NCBI GenBank assembly: GCA_003427395.1
Contig: BFEA01000723.1
Span: 340,967-372,861, forward strand
Length of the DNA: 31,895 nt
Direction: 5' to 3'
From: Chara braunii
Taxonomy: Eukaryota; Streptophyta; Charophyceae; Charales; Characeae
In this document: one piece after another, positions 9,082 to 20,110 of the stretch
Position numbering within the stretch: position 1 is the stretch's first letter
Layout of the letters: each line of letters starts with the position of its first letter
Translations under genes and position numbers: made by a program
The notes under the pieces: model-generated
Told to the model about the DNA's origin: nothing
The model's input: the letters and a program-made list of their open reading frames with translations, nothing else
Databases searched by the model: none

Positions 9082-9203
9082 ATATGCTCCTCTACAAAGC
9101 ACCACATCTGCAAGGGAATCCATGAAAAAAAAAACTTCAAAAATATATATATATATATATAGAAAAAAAAAGACTTCAAATATGCTCCTCTGCAAAGCAC
9201 CAT
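9082..9203 (+). repeat. Direct repeat ATATGCTCCTCT(A/G)CAAAGCAC, 98 bases apart
   Basis: Copies start at 9082 and 9180 and are each near an oligo-A run followed by ACTTCAAA (9125-9140 and 9165-9180). An AT microsatellite (about 9143-9161) lies between them. A local duplication or two retroposed tails would both explain this. Confidence 0.65.
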
Positions 9204-11660
9204 GGCCAGAGGGCGACAAACGTTCGGTCGTTCGGACCGTCTTGTTCAGTCCCTGCCGAACTTTGGTAACCCTGGGTCAAGTACTTTACGGGAGTATTGT
9301 GGGTTTTCTGATTTTTTGTTCCTTTGATTCAAAACCACCGGTACGTTCGAGACACTTATCTCCAACCCTCGAAATGCCTTATTTGCCAAGAAAAAAATTG
9401 AACTTCCTCGTCCTCTTTCTGCCGGGAGCTGCTAGTTATTTTGCTTCAAGGGCCAAGCCCCGAAAGTTGCGGTGTGTGCACGAAAACACCCTGTGGCCAA
9501 TGTGTGGTCAAGTACTGGTGGCTTACGTAATAAAATCTTATTGGTTTTTCTTTTTTTTTAAGTACATGGGAGTAGCAAAAAACAAAAAAAAACACATGGC
9601 AATAGCAGAAAGAAAAAAAAAGTAGATGGAAGGTGCAACTACTTGTATTCGAGGCGGTAAATGAGAGTCGCAGTTACTGGCAAAACGCCCGGTTAGCTAC
9701 CCCCCTCCAATTAGGGAGGGCACAACATGCATCCCCTTGATTGCGCAAGGCAGCTATACTTGCAAGCGTCTCCTTGTAGGCTTAGTAGTAGTCATAAGTA
9801 GATTATAAAAATTGAATTTAAACCACCAGTACTTGACTCCAGCCAAGTTCCGATTCGCGACTCATTCTCTTCAGAAAAATCGGAGGCAGGGGACAACCAG
9901 ACCAAACTGGTTGGCGGTAGCAACCCAAACAAAAACAACAACACCACATTGTGATGCTCCAACCTCACGTTGTACACTGATTCTATTATGGAGAAGACTA
10001 CAAATGCGGAAGCGCTCGAAATGCAAATAATTGCGGGATGTCAAATATTTTAAGAAGACATGAGTCATAATGTGTGTGAAGTTCGAGATTGGAATTGTAA
10101 TCTCCTGTGCTGGTTCGAGTAATGGTAGGATGAAGGCAAGATGGCGGGAAACCAAGTTGAATATTTTGAATCATCAATTTAAAAACTTACTGACTTCTTC
10201 AATAGCGGTAGTACGCCATTGTTTTTTCAATCTTAGTTCGGGCAGTGTACGAAGTGTCTCGACTATGAACGGGTGCTCGTTGATGTGTCTTGCATAGCTC
10301 AAAGTCGAAATAAGAGGGATGTAGATGCATAGCTCTTTCCCCTAATTTTGAGTCTCCACATGACACGTAGTTTAAGCCTCTTTCCCTTTGTCATTTCATG
10401 CGTCAACAGTCGGTTTAGAAAGTTCGAGGTCAGTGACGGGTAACAATCCGCCTAGGAGTGATGGCGAGCTCGTTTAAGGACAATAGAACAGAGAAAGGAG
10501 GGAAGATGGTGTCAATGATTACAAGCGCCAGGTTAAGAAATCTCGAATACTGATTTTCATAAGCAAATTGACCCGGTCGTTCGATGTCGTGCGCATCGGT
10601 CTGGCACTACTCAGGGGTAGCGCGGAACCCTTCCGGCCGCGTCACGCAGGAGTTGGTCTAAATCCTCGTTGCGATACATACATGGAGCTTTCGCAAGCCA
10701 CTCCGGCCGAGTGCGCCAGCCATACCTCTCGCGAGCCCCTACGACAGACTAGGGCCTACGCGAGGCATGACTTACCTCCACCTTACGGGAGTTGTCACCT
10801 CCTTTCGGTGGGCGTATCCCCGCCGAGCTACCAGTCCACAATATGAAGGCTGATCAGATGCAATCGCAGAGGTGGATCAGCCGAGGGCGTTTCTCGTTCG
10901 TTGTAGCATAGGGGGTATGCGCGGTACTACGCCTCTATTGGACCCGCACGCGAACCGACACCTGGGGGGGCTGAGGTCCCAAGCGCGACTCGTTGCCGGT
11001 CGACTAGGACACATCCTACACACCACGCGCGCACCACTATAAAGAACATAAAAATAAAACACACACACAACATACACACGAAACGACACAACACAACCAA
11101 CACGATAACACTCCTAATCCCTTAGTAGTCGTCCCATAACTTTCCGATGCGGAAATCGGATAGGCGTTGCGCGCGAGACTTAGTATAAAACCTCGCGGAC
11201 GCAAGGCCTACTTATATCGACTCGCAATGCAAGCGTACGCAAGCAGTCGCAATAATGGCGTATTATGTAGTGCCCATGACCAAGCGGTCCCTCGTGGATC
11301 CGAGTACCGCTTATGACACTCAAGTATCAGACTCGAAGTATCGTGAGGGTCTCCTCCCTCATGATACTGCACGGCTGAAGGAATACCCGTGCGGCCGCCG
11401 CGAGGCCTCATGCCTTCTGCTCGAGTGTCTTGGCAGGCAAGGCAAATAGGCTCTGCGAGGGGGGAAATTTCTTCCATGCAGAGCCTAGGGCTTAGGATGT
11501 CTTAGACAAGGACCTTGAATCCCGGCCCAGGACCAACGTCCGACTGGGAATTTATTAAGAAGCATACAATCAGAAAAAAAAGGTTTTACCCTCTCTTTTT
11601 TTAACCCCAACCCTTACTTTTACCCTTGATATGCGGGTCGCTCAGGCCATGTGAACTCCC
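9204..11660. other. About 2.4 kb without a recognisable gene
   Basis: Open stretches are short and without recognised motifs. Small hairpins are visible at about 9703-9719 (CCCTCC/GGGAGG around AATTA) and 9734-9749 (CCTTG/CAAGG). From about 10560 to 11500 the base composition becomes GC-richer with many CpG. A TATAAAA box occurs at 11185 within that block, which could be an LTR or promoter fragment, but I cannot place its borders. Confidence 0.4.
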
Positions 11661-11669
11661 AACATAGAT

Positions 11670-11695
11670 ACATATATATTTATATATATATATAA
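11670..11695. repeat. TA-rich microsatellite
   Basis: CATATATATTTA followed by a TA run. Short and imperfect. Confidence 0.85.
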
Positions 11696-11699
11696 TGGG

Positions 11700-12368
11700 G
11701 ATAAGTATGTGACGATCACTTCTCACAATCACATTGGGGCTCCTCACAACCATATGTATATGTGTGATCGCAGGCGGTCAAATCCAAAATCTAAACCACA
11801 GAACATACCTGCAATCACATCAAAAGTCCAACAAAGTCCACACACTACACGGAGTCGACCCCAACCACTCTATGTACTCATACCCCTCGCTTTAGCCATG
11901 CAAACCCCCGCCTCTTGTCCAACCAACCATAATTAAGTACTTAGTACCTTTGTTAAATGGCCATTCAATAAAAGTCCGGGTGAAACCTTAACAAAACAAC
12001 AAAAAAAAATCACCTGGGCTAAAGCCTTTGAGTTTGAGTATGGAGGGTGAGTTGGAATTGAGTCGTAAACCGACGAATCGGCAACTGACCTGTTATCAGT
12101 GATGACAGAAGACGATCCTTGTAGGATCGAGCTGAATCTTATCCCGATCTCAAATCAAACGTCTAGAAGGATCTGTAACATACGACATGTCAATCCCCAA
12201 GCTAAATCTATGAGTCCAAATCGAGTGTAACCTCCATATCTTAATCCCACCAAGGGTCATTCTACTTAGCTAACCCTGACTTTATCCCTAAACCAATGCC
12301 TAAGGAAAAGGTAGGTCTTTTGACAGAGTCTCTTCTATATAGAGTGAACTGTCAAAATTACCATCTAT
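11700..12368. other. No recognisable gene before the tandem array
   Basis: Non-coding by inspection. A small hairpin-like GACGATCCTTGTAGGATCGA occurs near 12111-12130. No protein or RNA family recognised. Confidence 0.45.
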
Positions 12369-13100
12369 CAAAATATAATCTAACTCTTCTAAACTAGGAA
12401 TATTTCGGCAGTGCTTCCCGTAGGAAAAGTGTCTTCGCAGAATTCATAATAGTCCAAATATGAAAACAAAAATAATCCCTAACTCTGGAAAATCCAAATT
12501 TGTCTAACTTCCAAAATATAATCTAACTCTTCTAAACTAGGAATATTTCGGCAGCGCTTCCCGTAGGAAAAGTGTTTTCGCAGAATTCATAATAGTCCAA
12601 ATATGAAAACAAAACGAATCCCTAACTCTGAAAAATCCAAATACGTCTAACTTCGTGAATTAGTAAAAATTTGGGCAGCACTTCCTCTAGAAAGGTAAAT
12701 TTTTCAGATTTGTACTAAGTCAGATATGAACTCAGAATCGATTCCTGAGTTCAACTTAAGACAAAATTTGACTAATTCCTTAGATTTATAGAAATTTCGG
12801 CAGCGCTTCCCGTAGAGAAAGTGTTATTCCAAGATTTACACAAACCTAAGGTCAGAAAGAGAAGTGACATTGTCCTCTCTAGGTGCAATTTTGTCTAACT
12901 CCCTGAAATAACAAAAATTTGGGCAGCACTCCCTTTAGAAGAGACTCTCCAGATTTTTACTAAGCCATAACAACTAGACAGGTTGAACTTTGAAAAAACA
13001 ATATCTAACTAACTTCTTGGTTTTGTAGAAATTTCGACAGCGCTTCCCGTAGGAAAAGTGGCTTACCAAGATTTATACAAGACCAAAGTATAACAAAATA
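12369..13100 (+). repeat. Six-unit tandem array with two alternating core types
   Basis: Core motifs begin at about 12402, 12544, 12668, 12793, 12916 and 13030, giving periods of 143, 124, 125, 123 and 114 bases. Type A cores read TTTCGGCAGCGCTTCCCGTA with a G/A-rich end (units 1, 2, 4, 6). Type B cores read TTTGGGCAGCACTTCCTCTA or similar (units 3, 5). The order is A A B A B A. Units 1 and 2 (12369-12511, 12512-12654) are nearly identical and therefore the youngest duplication. Most units share a preceding TCTAACT-type word and a following AGATTT or GAATTC segment. Type A cores can fold (CTTCC/GGAAAAG). The TTTCGGCAG core recalls tandem repeats in untranslated parts of some plant Ty3/gypsy elements. 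That resemblance is from memory. Confidence 0.85.
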
Positions 13101-13370
13101 TCCAAGAAACTGCAGAATTTGATCTAAGTAAAAAAACTTAGCTCAGAAAATGCAGGAATTGAAGCTAACTCTTATGGCTCTAGCACGTGGCGAGCAACTA
13201 AAGCAACTACCTATCAAACTGAAACTCCGACTAAATAGTCGTTGCACTCAGTCACATGCAAGCTAAACCACAACGGTAAGTACTTTCCCCATCCCAAGTT
13301 GTTTCCCATAAGATAGTTTATGAGTCTTTAGATAATTCATCCCTTATACCCAACATACATATGACACAGA
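13101..13370. other. Linker between the two repeat arrays
   Basis: AT-rich, no gene. CGGTAAGTACT at 13274-13284 resembles a 5' splice site (GTAAGT), but no exon is recognised before it. Confidence 0.4.
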
Positions 13371-13990
13371 TTCTAGACCATTCGGCTTGGAAACAATGTC
13401 CAACGTGCCTTTAGGATATACACGAACAGGCTGCACTACTACTTTTCTCTTCTTTGGGCATTTGACTAGACCATTCGGCTTGGAAACAATGCCTAGCCGC
13501 CCTTAACTGTTTAATATCCAAGATTCAATAATTATTTCACTTTGTTTTCAAAAGAAGGTGCAAATATGGACATGGAACTGAACCATTCGGCTTGGAAACA
13601 ATGATCAACTTGCCAAGTCTATTTTTAATTATAGTTCGTATTTTCCCTTTTCTTCTTAATGATATGGCTTAACTCTGGGCCATTCGGCTTGAAAACAATG
13701 CCCAGTTGCCAGTTTACATGCAATTATAGGTAAAATACTTCCTTTTATACTCATGTTGTATTTATGTGCGGGGTTTTTAGGCTAAGCCATTCAACTTAGA
13801 AACAGTGCTCAGCCTTATACCAGAAATCATCCCTCAGAACTAAACAAGAAAACCCCTTTGCATTAGGCAAACCCTTAGAAAAATAAACATTGCAATCAGG
13901 CTATTCAGCTTAGAAACAATGCCTGACCCTTCAGAAAACAGTCAAATAAACACAACCCTGAGCCATTCAGCTTGGAAACAATGCTCAGTC
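13371..13990 (+). repeat. Array of seven dispersed hairpin repeats with a compensating outer stem
   Basis: Each copy has a 5-base left arm, an unpaired C, CATT, a 12-base loop close to CGGCTTGGAAAC, AATG, and a 5-base right arm. The CATT element begins at 13379, 13472, 13584, 13681, 13788, 13902 (TATT) and 13964. Left/right arms are CTAGA/TCCAA, CTAGA/CCTAG, CTGAA/ATCAA, CTGGG/CCCAG, CTAAG/CTCAG, TCAGG/CCTGA and CTGAG/CTCAG. Copies 4, 6 and 7 pair 5 of 5; copies 2 and 5 pair 4 of 5 (copy 5 gains two further G-C pairs outside); copies 1 and 3 pair 3 of 5. All copies are in the same orientation, 62-114 bases apart, and the spacers are not obviously similar. Function unknown. Confidence 0.85.
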
Positions 13991-14250
13991 CTTGGTTGAC
14001 ACGGTCAAACGCATGCAGTCTGCCTTCCTCCCACCTTCCCCCAGTTCATCCCCTTAGCCTGTTTTCAGCCAAACAACAGAAAAATTCCCATGAGAAATGA
14101 AAGTTGAAAAAACATTCCATAAAAAAAAAATCCTTCATATTCATAAATTATCATTCCAATGTTTGTCCAATTCTAAGATTTTCAATTTAATTTGATAAGT
14201 TTCCGTCTAAGTATGAGTTTTCTCTTCCAACTACATCTATTTGTTCAAGA

Positions 14251-14418
14251 TGGAATGAAAGTCTGGACAAGTTTATGAAATGTTTTAATTAGACTTTCAT
14301 TCTACTCTAACAAATATCGTCTAATTTAGATTGGAGTAACCTATTTATGACTGAAAGTTCTTACTTAGAATGACAGTCCAATTAAAATATTTCATGAACT
14401 CATTCAGTCTTCCATTCC
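14251..14418. repeat. Imperfect inverted repeat, arms about 51 bases
   Basis: The left arm 14251-14302 (TGGAATGAAAGTCTGGACAA ... ACTTTCATTC) matches the reverse complement of 14368-14418 at roughly four bases in five, around a 65-base centre. The centre itself contains TACTCTAAC and GATTGGAGTA, which also partly pair. A smaller AT-rich foldback lies at about 14497-14562. This fits a MITE or foldback element. No target-site duplication was identified. Confidence 0.7.
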
Positions 14419-15180
14419 CTCTGTAGCATGCAGTTCAAATAAGAAGGGATACCCCATTCTTGGAAGGAAAGTTTTCAAGCAAGATGAAAAATTTTAAAAT
14501 TGGAATTACGTTTTTTTAAATGGAATGAAAATTTGAAATTTAAAATGTAATTTTACTCTAGAATGATTATTTAATTCTGGGAAATTTTTCTGTTGAAGTA
14601 AAAATGAAACTTAAGCTTCACTCTCATACCTTCTTTCCATTCACTCTGATTATGTCCTGAACAGAAAGCAAGAATCATAAGGACAGTCTCATGCATACAT
14701 CAGCCAAACTAATGAGGGATAGGCAAACATGGGTGATATGGGGTCATATAGATAGAAAAATAGTATACCTGATGATTCCGTGCCTCCAGAACCTCGCCTA
14801 GGTTCCGGCAAAGCTCCCGCAATCGGTGGGTGGACTCCCCACAGTCTTCATGTGGTCCTACGGGTTGCAATCCCGCCTGCCGCCTTCCTCTCGTAGCCAA
14901 CAGACTAGACTGAGAGTAAGAAGGCAGATAGAGAAAGTTTTGACACTCTCATATCCAAGGAGGGTGCACTCAGACTCACGAGAGAGGGTCTTGTTGTGTT
15001 GATTCTTCTGAGGGCCCCGCACTGGCGGCCAACTGACAACTTGGTCAACGAAGTCAAACTGCCGAAGTAACCTCTCCTGACGAATCTACAGTCCGTAACA
15101 CCAGCCCCCCCCTTCTCAAGTTTGAGCCTCCCTCTTAGCTCAAACACTTCTCCTTATCCCCTCCGCTACTACACAGCAGT
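14419..15180. other. No recognisable gene
   Basis: An AT-rich part up to about 14700 is followed by GC-richer DNA. On the minus strand around 15110 a GGTGTTACGGACTGTAG sequence has the look of an LTR start (TGTTA), but I could not find a partner. Confidence 0.35.
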
Positions 15181-15184
15181 CTGT

Positions 15185-15440
15185 GCTAGCTAGCAGCTCC
15201 CAACAGCAGCTCACAACAACATGTAGCAGTATGTCTACAGTACACAGCAGTACGCTTCAGAGCGCAGCAGTGTGCAGCAGTGTGCATCAGCTGGCCCGCA
15301 ACAGTCCGCCACAGCATACAGCAGTGTTCAGCAGCCGCTTCTGCAGCAAGACCCACAGTGCTCACGTAGCAAGTGTTGCTAAGTAATCACAACAATCCGT
15401 AACAATTACGGCAGCTGCTGCAACAGAAACACAGCCAAGG
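15185..15440 (+). repeat. Imperfect CAGCAGT-rich field
   Basis: Many overlapping CAGCAG, CAGTG and CAACA words, for example CAGCAGTGTGCAGCAGTGTG at about 15265-15284. Enrichment for CAG and CAGT continues weakly to about 15860. It looks like a strongly degenerate short tandem repeat and not a coding poly-Gln tract, because no long frame covers it. Confidence 0.5.
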
Positions 15441-17720
15441 CAACCTGCAATTCACACAAAAGCAGAGTACACCAGATAATGTAATAATTGGGATGCTCAG
15501 CGAAGAGCAAGCCTTTGGGCTCCCCACGGTCAGCTTTGTTGTAGCTCCATTCAACAGCAACCAGCGTCGATAATCAAATAAGTGGTCAATTGCTTCGCAG
15601 CCCGCTCTTCAGCCGCCCCGTGCCACACAACAAGTGTTACACTATCAATAGGTAAGCCTTCAGTTCTACAGTCAACCCCAACTCAGAATAGGTGCACCCG
15701 ACTTTACCACGGTAGTGACAACGCAGCCCAGCAGGCGTAGTCAAGATAGTGATCCACACAACCCACACAGCAAGATCGACTACACACAGAATCTGCAGTC
15801 AGCTCAACAGTTCGCATCCGCAGGCAGCCTCCCGCAGTCTACCGCAACTCACACTGCAGTAGTCATTGGTTAGTGAATTTCTCCCTTTAACCTTCAAAAC
15901 GAGAAGCGCGCCACCTAACAGATAAGCCTCTCGACCTCTCAGCTGGCTCCACGCCCTTCCCAGCTTCCCATTCTCCCCTCTGCTACCGCCTGCCCCCAGT
16001 AAAGACTGCTATCTCAATCGCTAGGATATTGGCACTAGTCTCCCACTGGACATACCAGCCATAAGTAAACCCTCCACCGCCACCGGTCTCATGCTGCCTT
16101 CAACGATAGAATAAACGAGACCGAATGAACTCCTTGTTAGATACAGAAACATACATCGCTACCCAACTGTGCGCTCGCGCTCGAACCCCCCTTCCGACCA
16201 GGTTCACTCCATCCTAGTGGGCATAACGACGACGAACGGCTACCAGCGGGAAGGAGGTCACGATGAAGGATATGAATACCTCATTTACCAAGACAGACTC
16301 ACAACCACACTAACCAAGGGAGAGGTACGAATCTTCGACTAGAGGGTAGGAAAATACCCCACGCCAGATACGTGTTCCTCCCTCTCTTACTTCAGTTGTT
16401 CTTCCTTTTGAATCGTGCCTTTTTACCTCGCGCGCGCATGCTCTCTCGTCTATAGCTGATAGACTAACAATCGTACTCAAAACCCAGTGCCGCCATCTAA
16501 CTCACGGTGTCTCGAAACCCCTTCTTAGCTCTCTATTTCACTTGATTCCGTCAACCGTCAAGTGAAATCTCCATCTTCTACTCCAACCGTAATTCTCTTT
16601 CGCGCTTCCTCCGCACAACCACTTTTCCTATTAACCTTGTGTTCGCCAATCTATCGGCGAAACCAAGCTGACGTCCAACACTACCATTCACTCCGCCCGA
16701 AATAAGAACCCCCAGACCGCTCGTTCACCTATCATATTTCGTCGGGAACCAACTGAGCTGGGCATCCTCCACTGCGCCCCGCCCAATCCTTACCATCTCC
16801 TTTGTCGAAAGCACCTGGCCCGGAGTCGCACCGAGGTGCATCGCCCTCGCACTGGCATACCTTTGGGACACTACGTGCTTCCGCCTGCGCAGAGAAAAAA
16901 AAGAATGCGCCAGCCATGCTACAACGCCCTGACTTTGCCCGGCTCCTCTGAGAAGCCGGACGCGAGGGAGGATCCCCACGTAGTTACTTCCGTTAACTAG
17001 TCATCCAATCAGGACCAGCTGCTTTCCTACATCGTCATCCTTATTCCACCATCGCCAACCTTAATCTGCATGTATCTGTTGCGAAGTCTCGTCCTGGTCC
17101 CCTCGCCATCTTTCCTCCACCTCTCTATCGCTGCGGAAACGCGTTCTGATATCTCATGATCTCACATCCATATGGCAGTGATAACCGACCATGCTGAGAA
17201 AAAGCTTTCGAAGTAAGCTCTCAACTAAATGGCGCGAATAGTTCCTTGCCCTGTTAGTATCGCCACCGCCTTCCTGCGTAGCCTAGTTTACTATCCATCC
17301 ACCTGCATCTTAGCTCAACGGGTTCCTTCGCTACTCCTACCAGTTCTGGTTTTCAACTGGCCCGGACTCCTACCGGTATCAACCTTCAATAGCCAGTTCA
17401 TGCCCCTGCAGCGGTCACGTCACAGTCTACTACACGATTGAGGTGAAGTGGGCTCCATCGTTGACAAGTCGTATTATCCTGCCCGCAGTCCCCCTCCCTG
17501 GTATCCCAACTCACCCTGGCTTCGGCCTTCGTCTTGGCGGTCCGCCCAACAACATCAGCAGAGGCCTTGAGGAGCCAACCACTAGGCAGCTCCTGCCCTC
17601 CTCGCCCTTTTCTCCGCGGCCCTACGTCTCTCCATCGCCCCATGCCTTCATCCGGCGAACAGCCTGCCATCCACCATCCACCTCGTACCCCATCTCGGAC
17701 TTGACCGGCCCCGAATGACA
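15441..17720. other. About 2.3 kb of pyrimidine-rich DNA without a recognisable gene
   Basis: C- and T-rich on the + strand. Two clean hairpins occur: ATTTCACTTGA/TCAAGTGAAAT, perfect 11-base arms at 16535-16545 and 16558-16568, and TTCGCC/GGCGAA at 16642-16647 and 16656-16661. No protein family is recognised on either strand. Confidence 0.45.
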
Positions 17721-19960
17721 CAAAGATTAGAAAAAAAATAACATAAAGAAAAAATAAAGGAAAAGAATAAAAGAAGGAAAGGGGCTCGGGACCTAACAGC
17801 ATCCTTCCCAGTCCCGTCACGCGAGCCCGAGGTTGGAATCCCGCAACAAACAAAAAGGAATAATCTTGCGGAACCCTCAACCCTTTATCTCCTCTAATGC
17901 TCCATCGCTCCCATGCTGCTGCCCGCTGGCCTCAAACCCCGTACCTCCGCCGTGTGAATCCAAACACGGTAAACAAAAGCCATATTTTTTAACTCCTTAG
18001 TCTAATCAGTAAATAAAACAAAACCACGCATCTGTGCCGGCCTCATGACCAAAAACAGAGAAATCACACGCGCGCCTCAAACTGTGCGCCCACTCACCCT
18101 CTATTCTAGTCAACCCTCCTGTTATAGTAAACCACAGACTCAACCGCGACTCACGTGGTATACTCAAACCAAACTGACTTCCTGTCATTTGCAAAAGCCA
18201 AGGCGGATACCCTTGTCAGGGTATTCGGTCCAACATCGATTTGGGCCACAACCTCTCATTCATCATCCTTGCATATACATATCCGCTCCTTGTTGTATTG
18301 GAACTTAGGACAATGGTTTGGGATCAGCGTGTGATTGTGTCGCATAAAATATCCACGCATTAGACAATATCCTTACGCAGGGAATGTCCTTCATCTACAA
18401 CAAACGAAAGCAAAACTCATCACGCAAATTCATCATTTACAACCAAACAAAGATGCGTTTCACAAATTTAATGCAGATCTCAGTGAATATATTATAATAT
18501 GTCACTCGTTTGTTACGATCATCTCGTGGAAGCGGAAGGATGCAAAAGGAGTAAGGTATGCACCCGCCTTCCAAACTTAAAATCGTAAATTCTGCTCAAG
18601 CAAGATAAAGATTAGCGGTGAATACTCACTCATGCAAGCTGAAGAGTATAATCGATAAACAGGACAAGTACATCTCATTTTATGCAAAAACAAGGTGACC
18701 AAAATGATATAAGATAAATTTTACTCACAATATAAGTCAAACCCGAGGCAATGTGCGCTTACAGAAAAACAATTCCTATATTTGTTCGTCTTGCAAGTGG
18801 AAGAGTGTGACCGGAAATACTCAGATCCAATCCATAGAAAGAGAACATAACAAAAACACCTTCACATTCATACAAGAACTCATGCATCGTTTCCAGACAA
18901 AAAGACTCATAGATAGAAAAAACAATTGAGATAAGGTCCTAAGGATGAAAAAAATAGAACCTTTCATACGCAACTCTCATTCATATGAGATAAAAAAAAA
19001 AACACTGGATCACCCTGCTCTCATACATGTGGCACATCGGTCAATCAACCACCCTCTCTTATCGTGTGTGAGTACCAACGATCCCCATTGCTGCGCACTA
19101 AGCACACCTCTCAATAATTGTCCGCCGTCAACCCAACTTTTGCACTTATCCGCATTGATCCTCTAGTCCTTCGCAACTATGTAGCACATAATCCCGACAA
19201 GCCGCGGTTAACCCAGCGTGATTTTCAAACTTGCTGATCACCTTTATCTAGCCAAACTCCAAATGAGTTGGTTGATAACTTGATAACACGTGAGAGAGAG
19301 AAAAATGTGCTTGTGAGATTCATAGTTGCGAAGGAAGTGGAGAACCGATGCATAGAAGGGGTAGACGCGATAGAGGAAGATGAGAAAAGGGGAGGGTGAG
19401 CAGATTGAGAAGGCCATATCCATCCTTAACAAGAGCTCATGGCCAATCAAAACGCAAAGTGAAGGGTTCATAGCTACTTTACACGTTGCATATCCGATTT
19501 CTACCATCACTTAGGATCCGCAAGATCCTTCTGATTGTAAATGGAGGCTGGAAAAAAGGTTACGAGAGATGGTGTCAGGCATGACCAAGATTCAACGAGG
19601 TCAAGAAAGAGAAGAAAGAAGGAGGGAGAAGAAGACAGTTACATTTTACCGCGGAAGACACGGACAAGAAGGAAGAAGAGCGCATGAAAGATTGTATGCA
19701 AATCGTTGATACAAAAATGCATTCGCAGAAAATGTAAAGGCGCCAAAACAGTTACCCAAAATGCCAATATCGTAACACGGGTACGAGTGTGTGAGCGAGT
19801 GAGTTGGAAGAGTGTCGGCCCTATCCACTGCTGCAACTCGATGGGGGTTAGGGGAAGTAGATGGGAGGCGCAGGGGGTACATACCCCTAGATGAGGAGCA
19901 CATACTTGGTTTAACTTACTAGCGGGGCTAGTAGTAGATATTGATTCAGGGTTCGCCTCT
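17721..19960. other. About 2.2 kb without a recognisable gene
   Basis: An A-rich stretch (17720-17780) is followed by CCCGAGGTTGGAATCCCGC (17827-17845), which resembles a tRNA B box (GGTTCGAATCC) with one mismatch; no A box is convincing, so no SINE is called. Between 18520 and 18810 there are diverged copies of a TGCAAGNGGAAGAGTGTGA-like word (about 18632 and 18793; a weaker one near 18527). Confidence 0.35.
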
Positions 19961-19969
19961 AATATACCT

Positions 19970-20110
19970 GCACAATGAGGCTTGTTCAATTATGCCTCAA
20001 CCAGGCTTATCATGTACAATGAGGCTCGTTAGATTATGCTTCAACCTGACTAACCAAGTTTAACCCTTATGACAAGACTTAGTCTCCTATGCCTCACCAA
20101 TGAGGGTTCT
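19970..20110 (+). repeat. Short tandem repeat, ACAATGAGGCTTGTT unit of about 45 bases
   Basis: Two clear copies (19972-20010 and 20016-20051) share ACAATGAGGCT(T/C)GTT, then ATTATGC(C/T)TCAACC. A weaker third copy follows at about 20070-20110. Within each copy GAGGC can pair with GCCTC or GCTTC around a 12-base loop. Confidence 0.65.

Noticed and set aside
9122-9625. 167-codon + strand frame
   Set aside because: Both ends are oligo-A derived Lys runs and a TA repeat. The middle has no motif.
13371-13990. CRISPR array
   Set aside because: Repeats are spaced 62-114 bases apart with varying arms in a eukaryotic context, with no cas genes. A structured repeat explains it better.
17770-17850. 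Possible tRNA-derived SINE with GGTTGGAATCC
   Set aside because: A B-box-like word is present but no A box at proper spacing and no T-arm pairing that I trust.
17398-17880. 160-codon open frame on the minus strand
   Set aside because: No ATG at its start, low-complexity Phe/Tyr run from an A-rich tract on the other strand, and no recognised motif.
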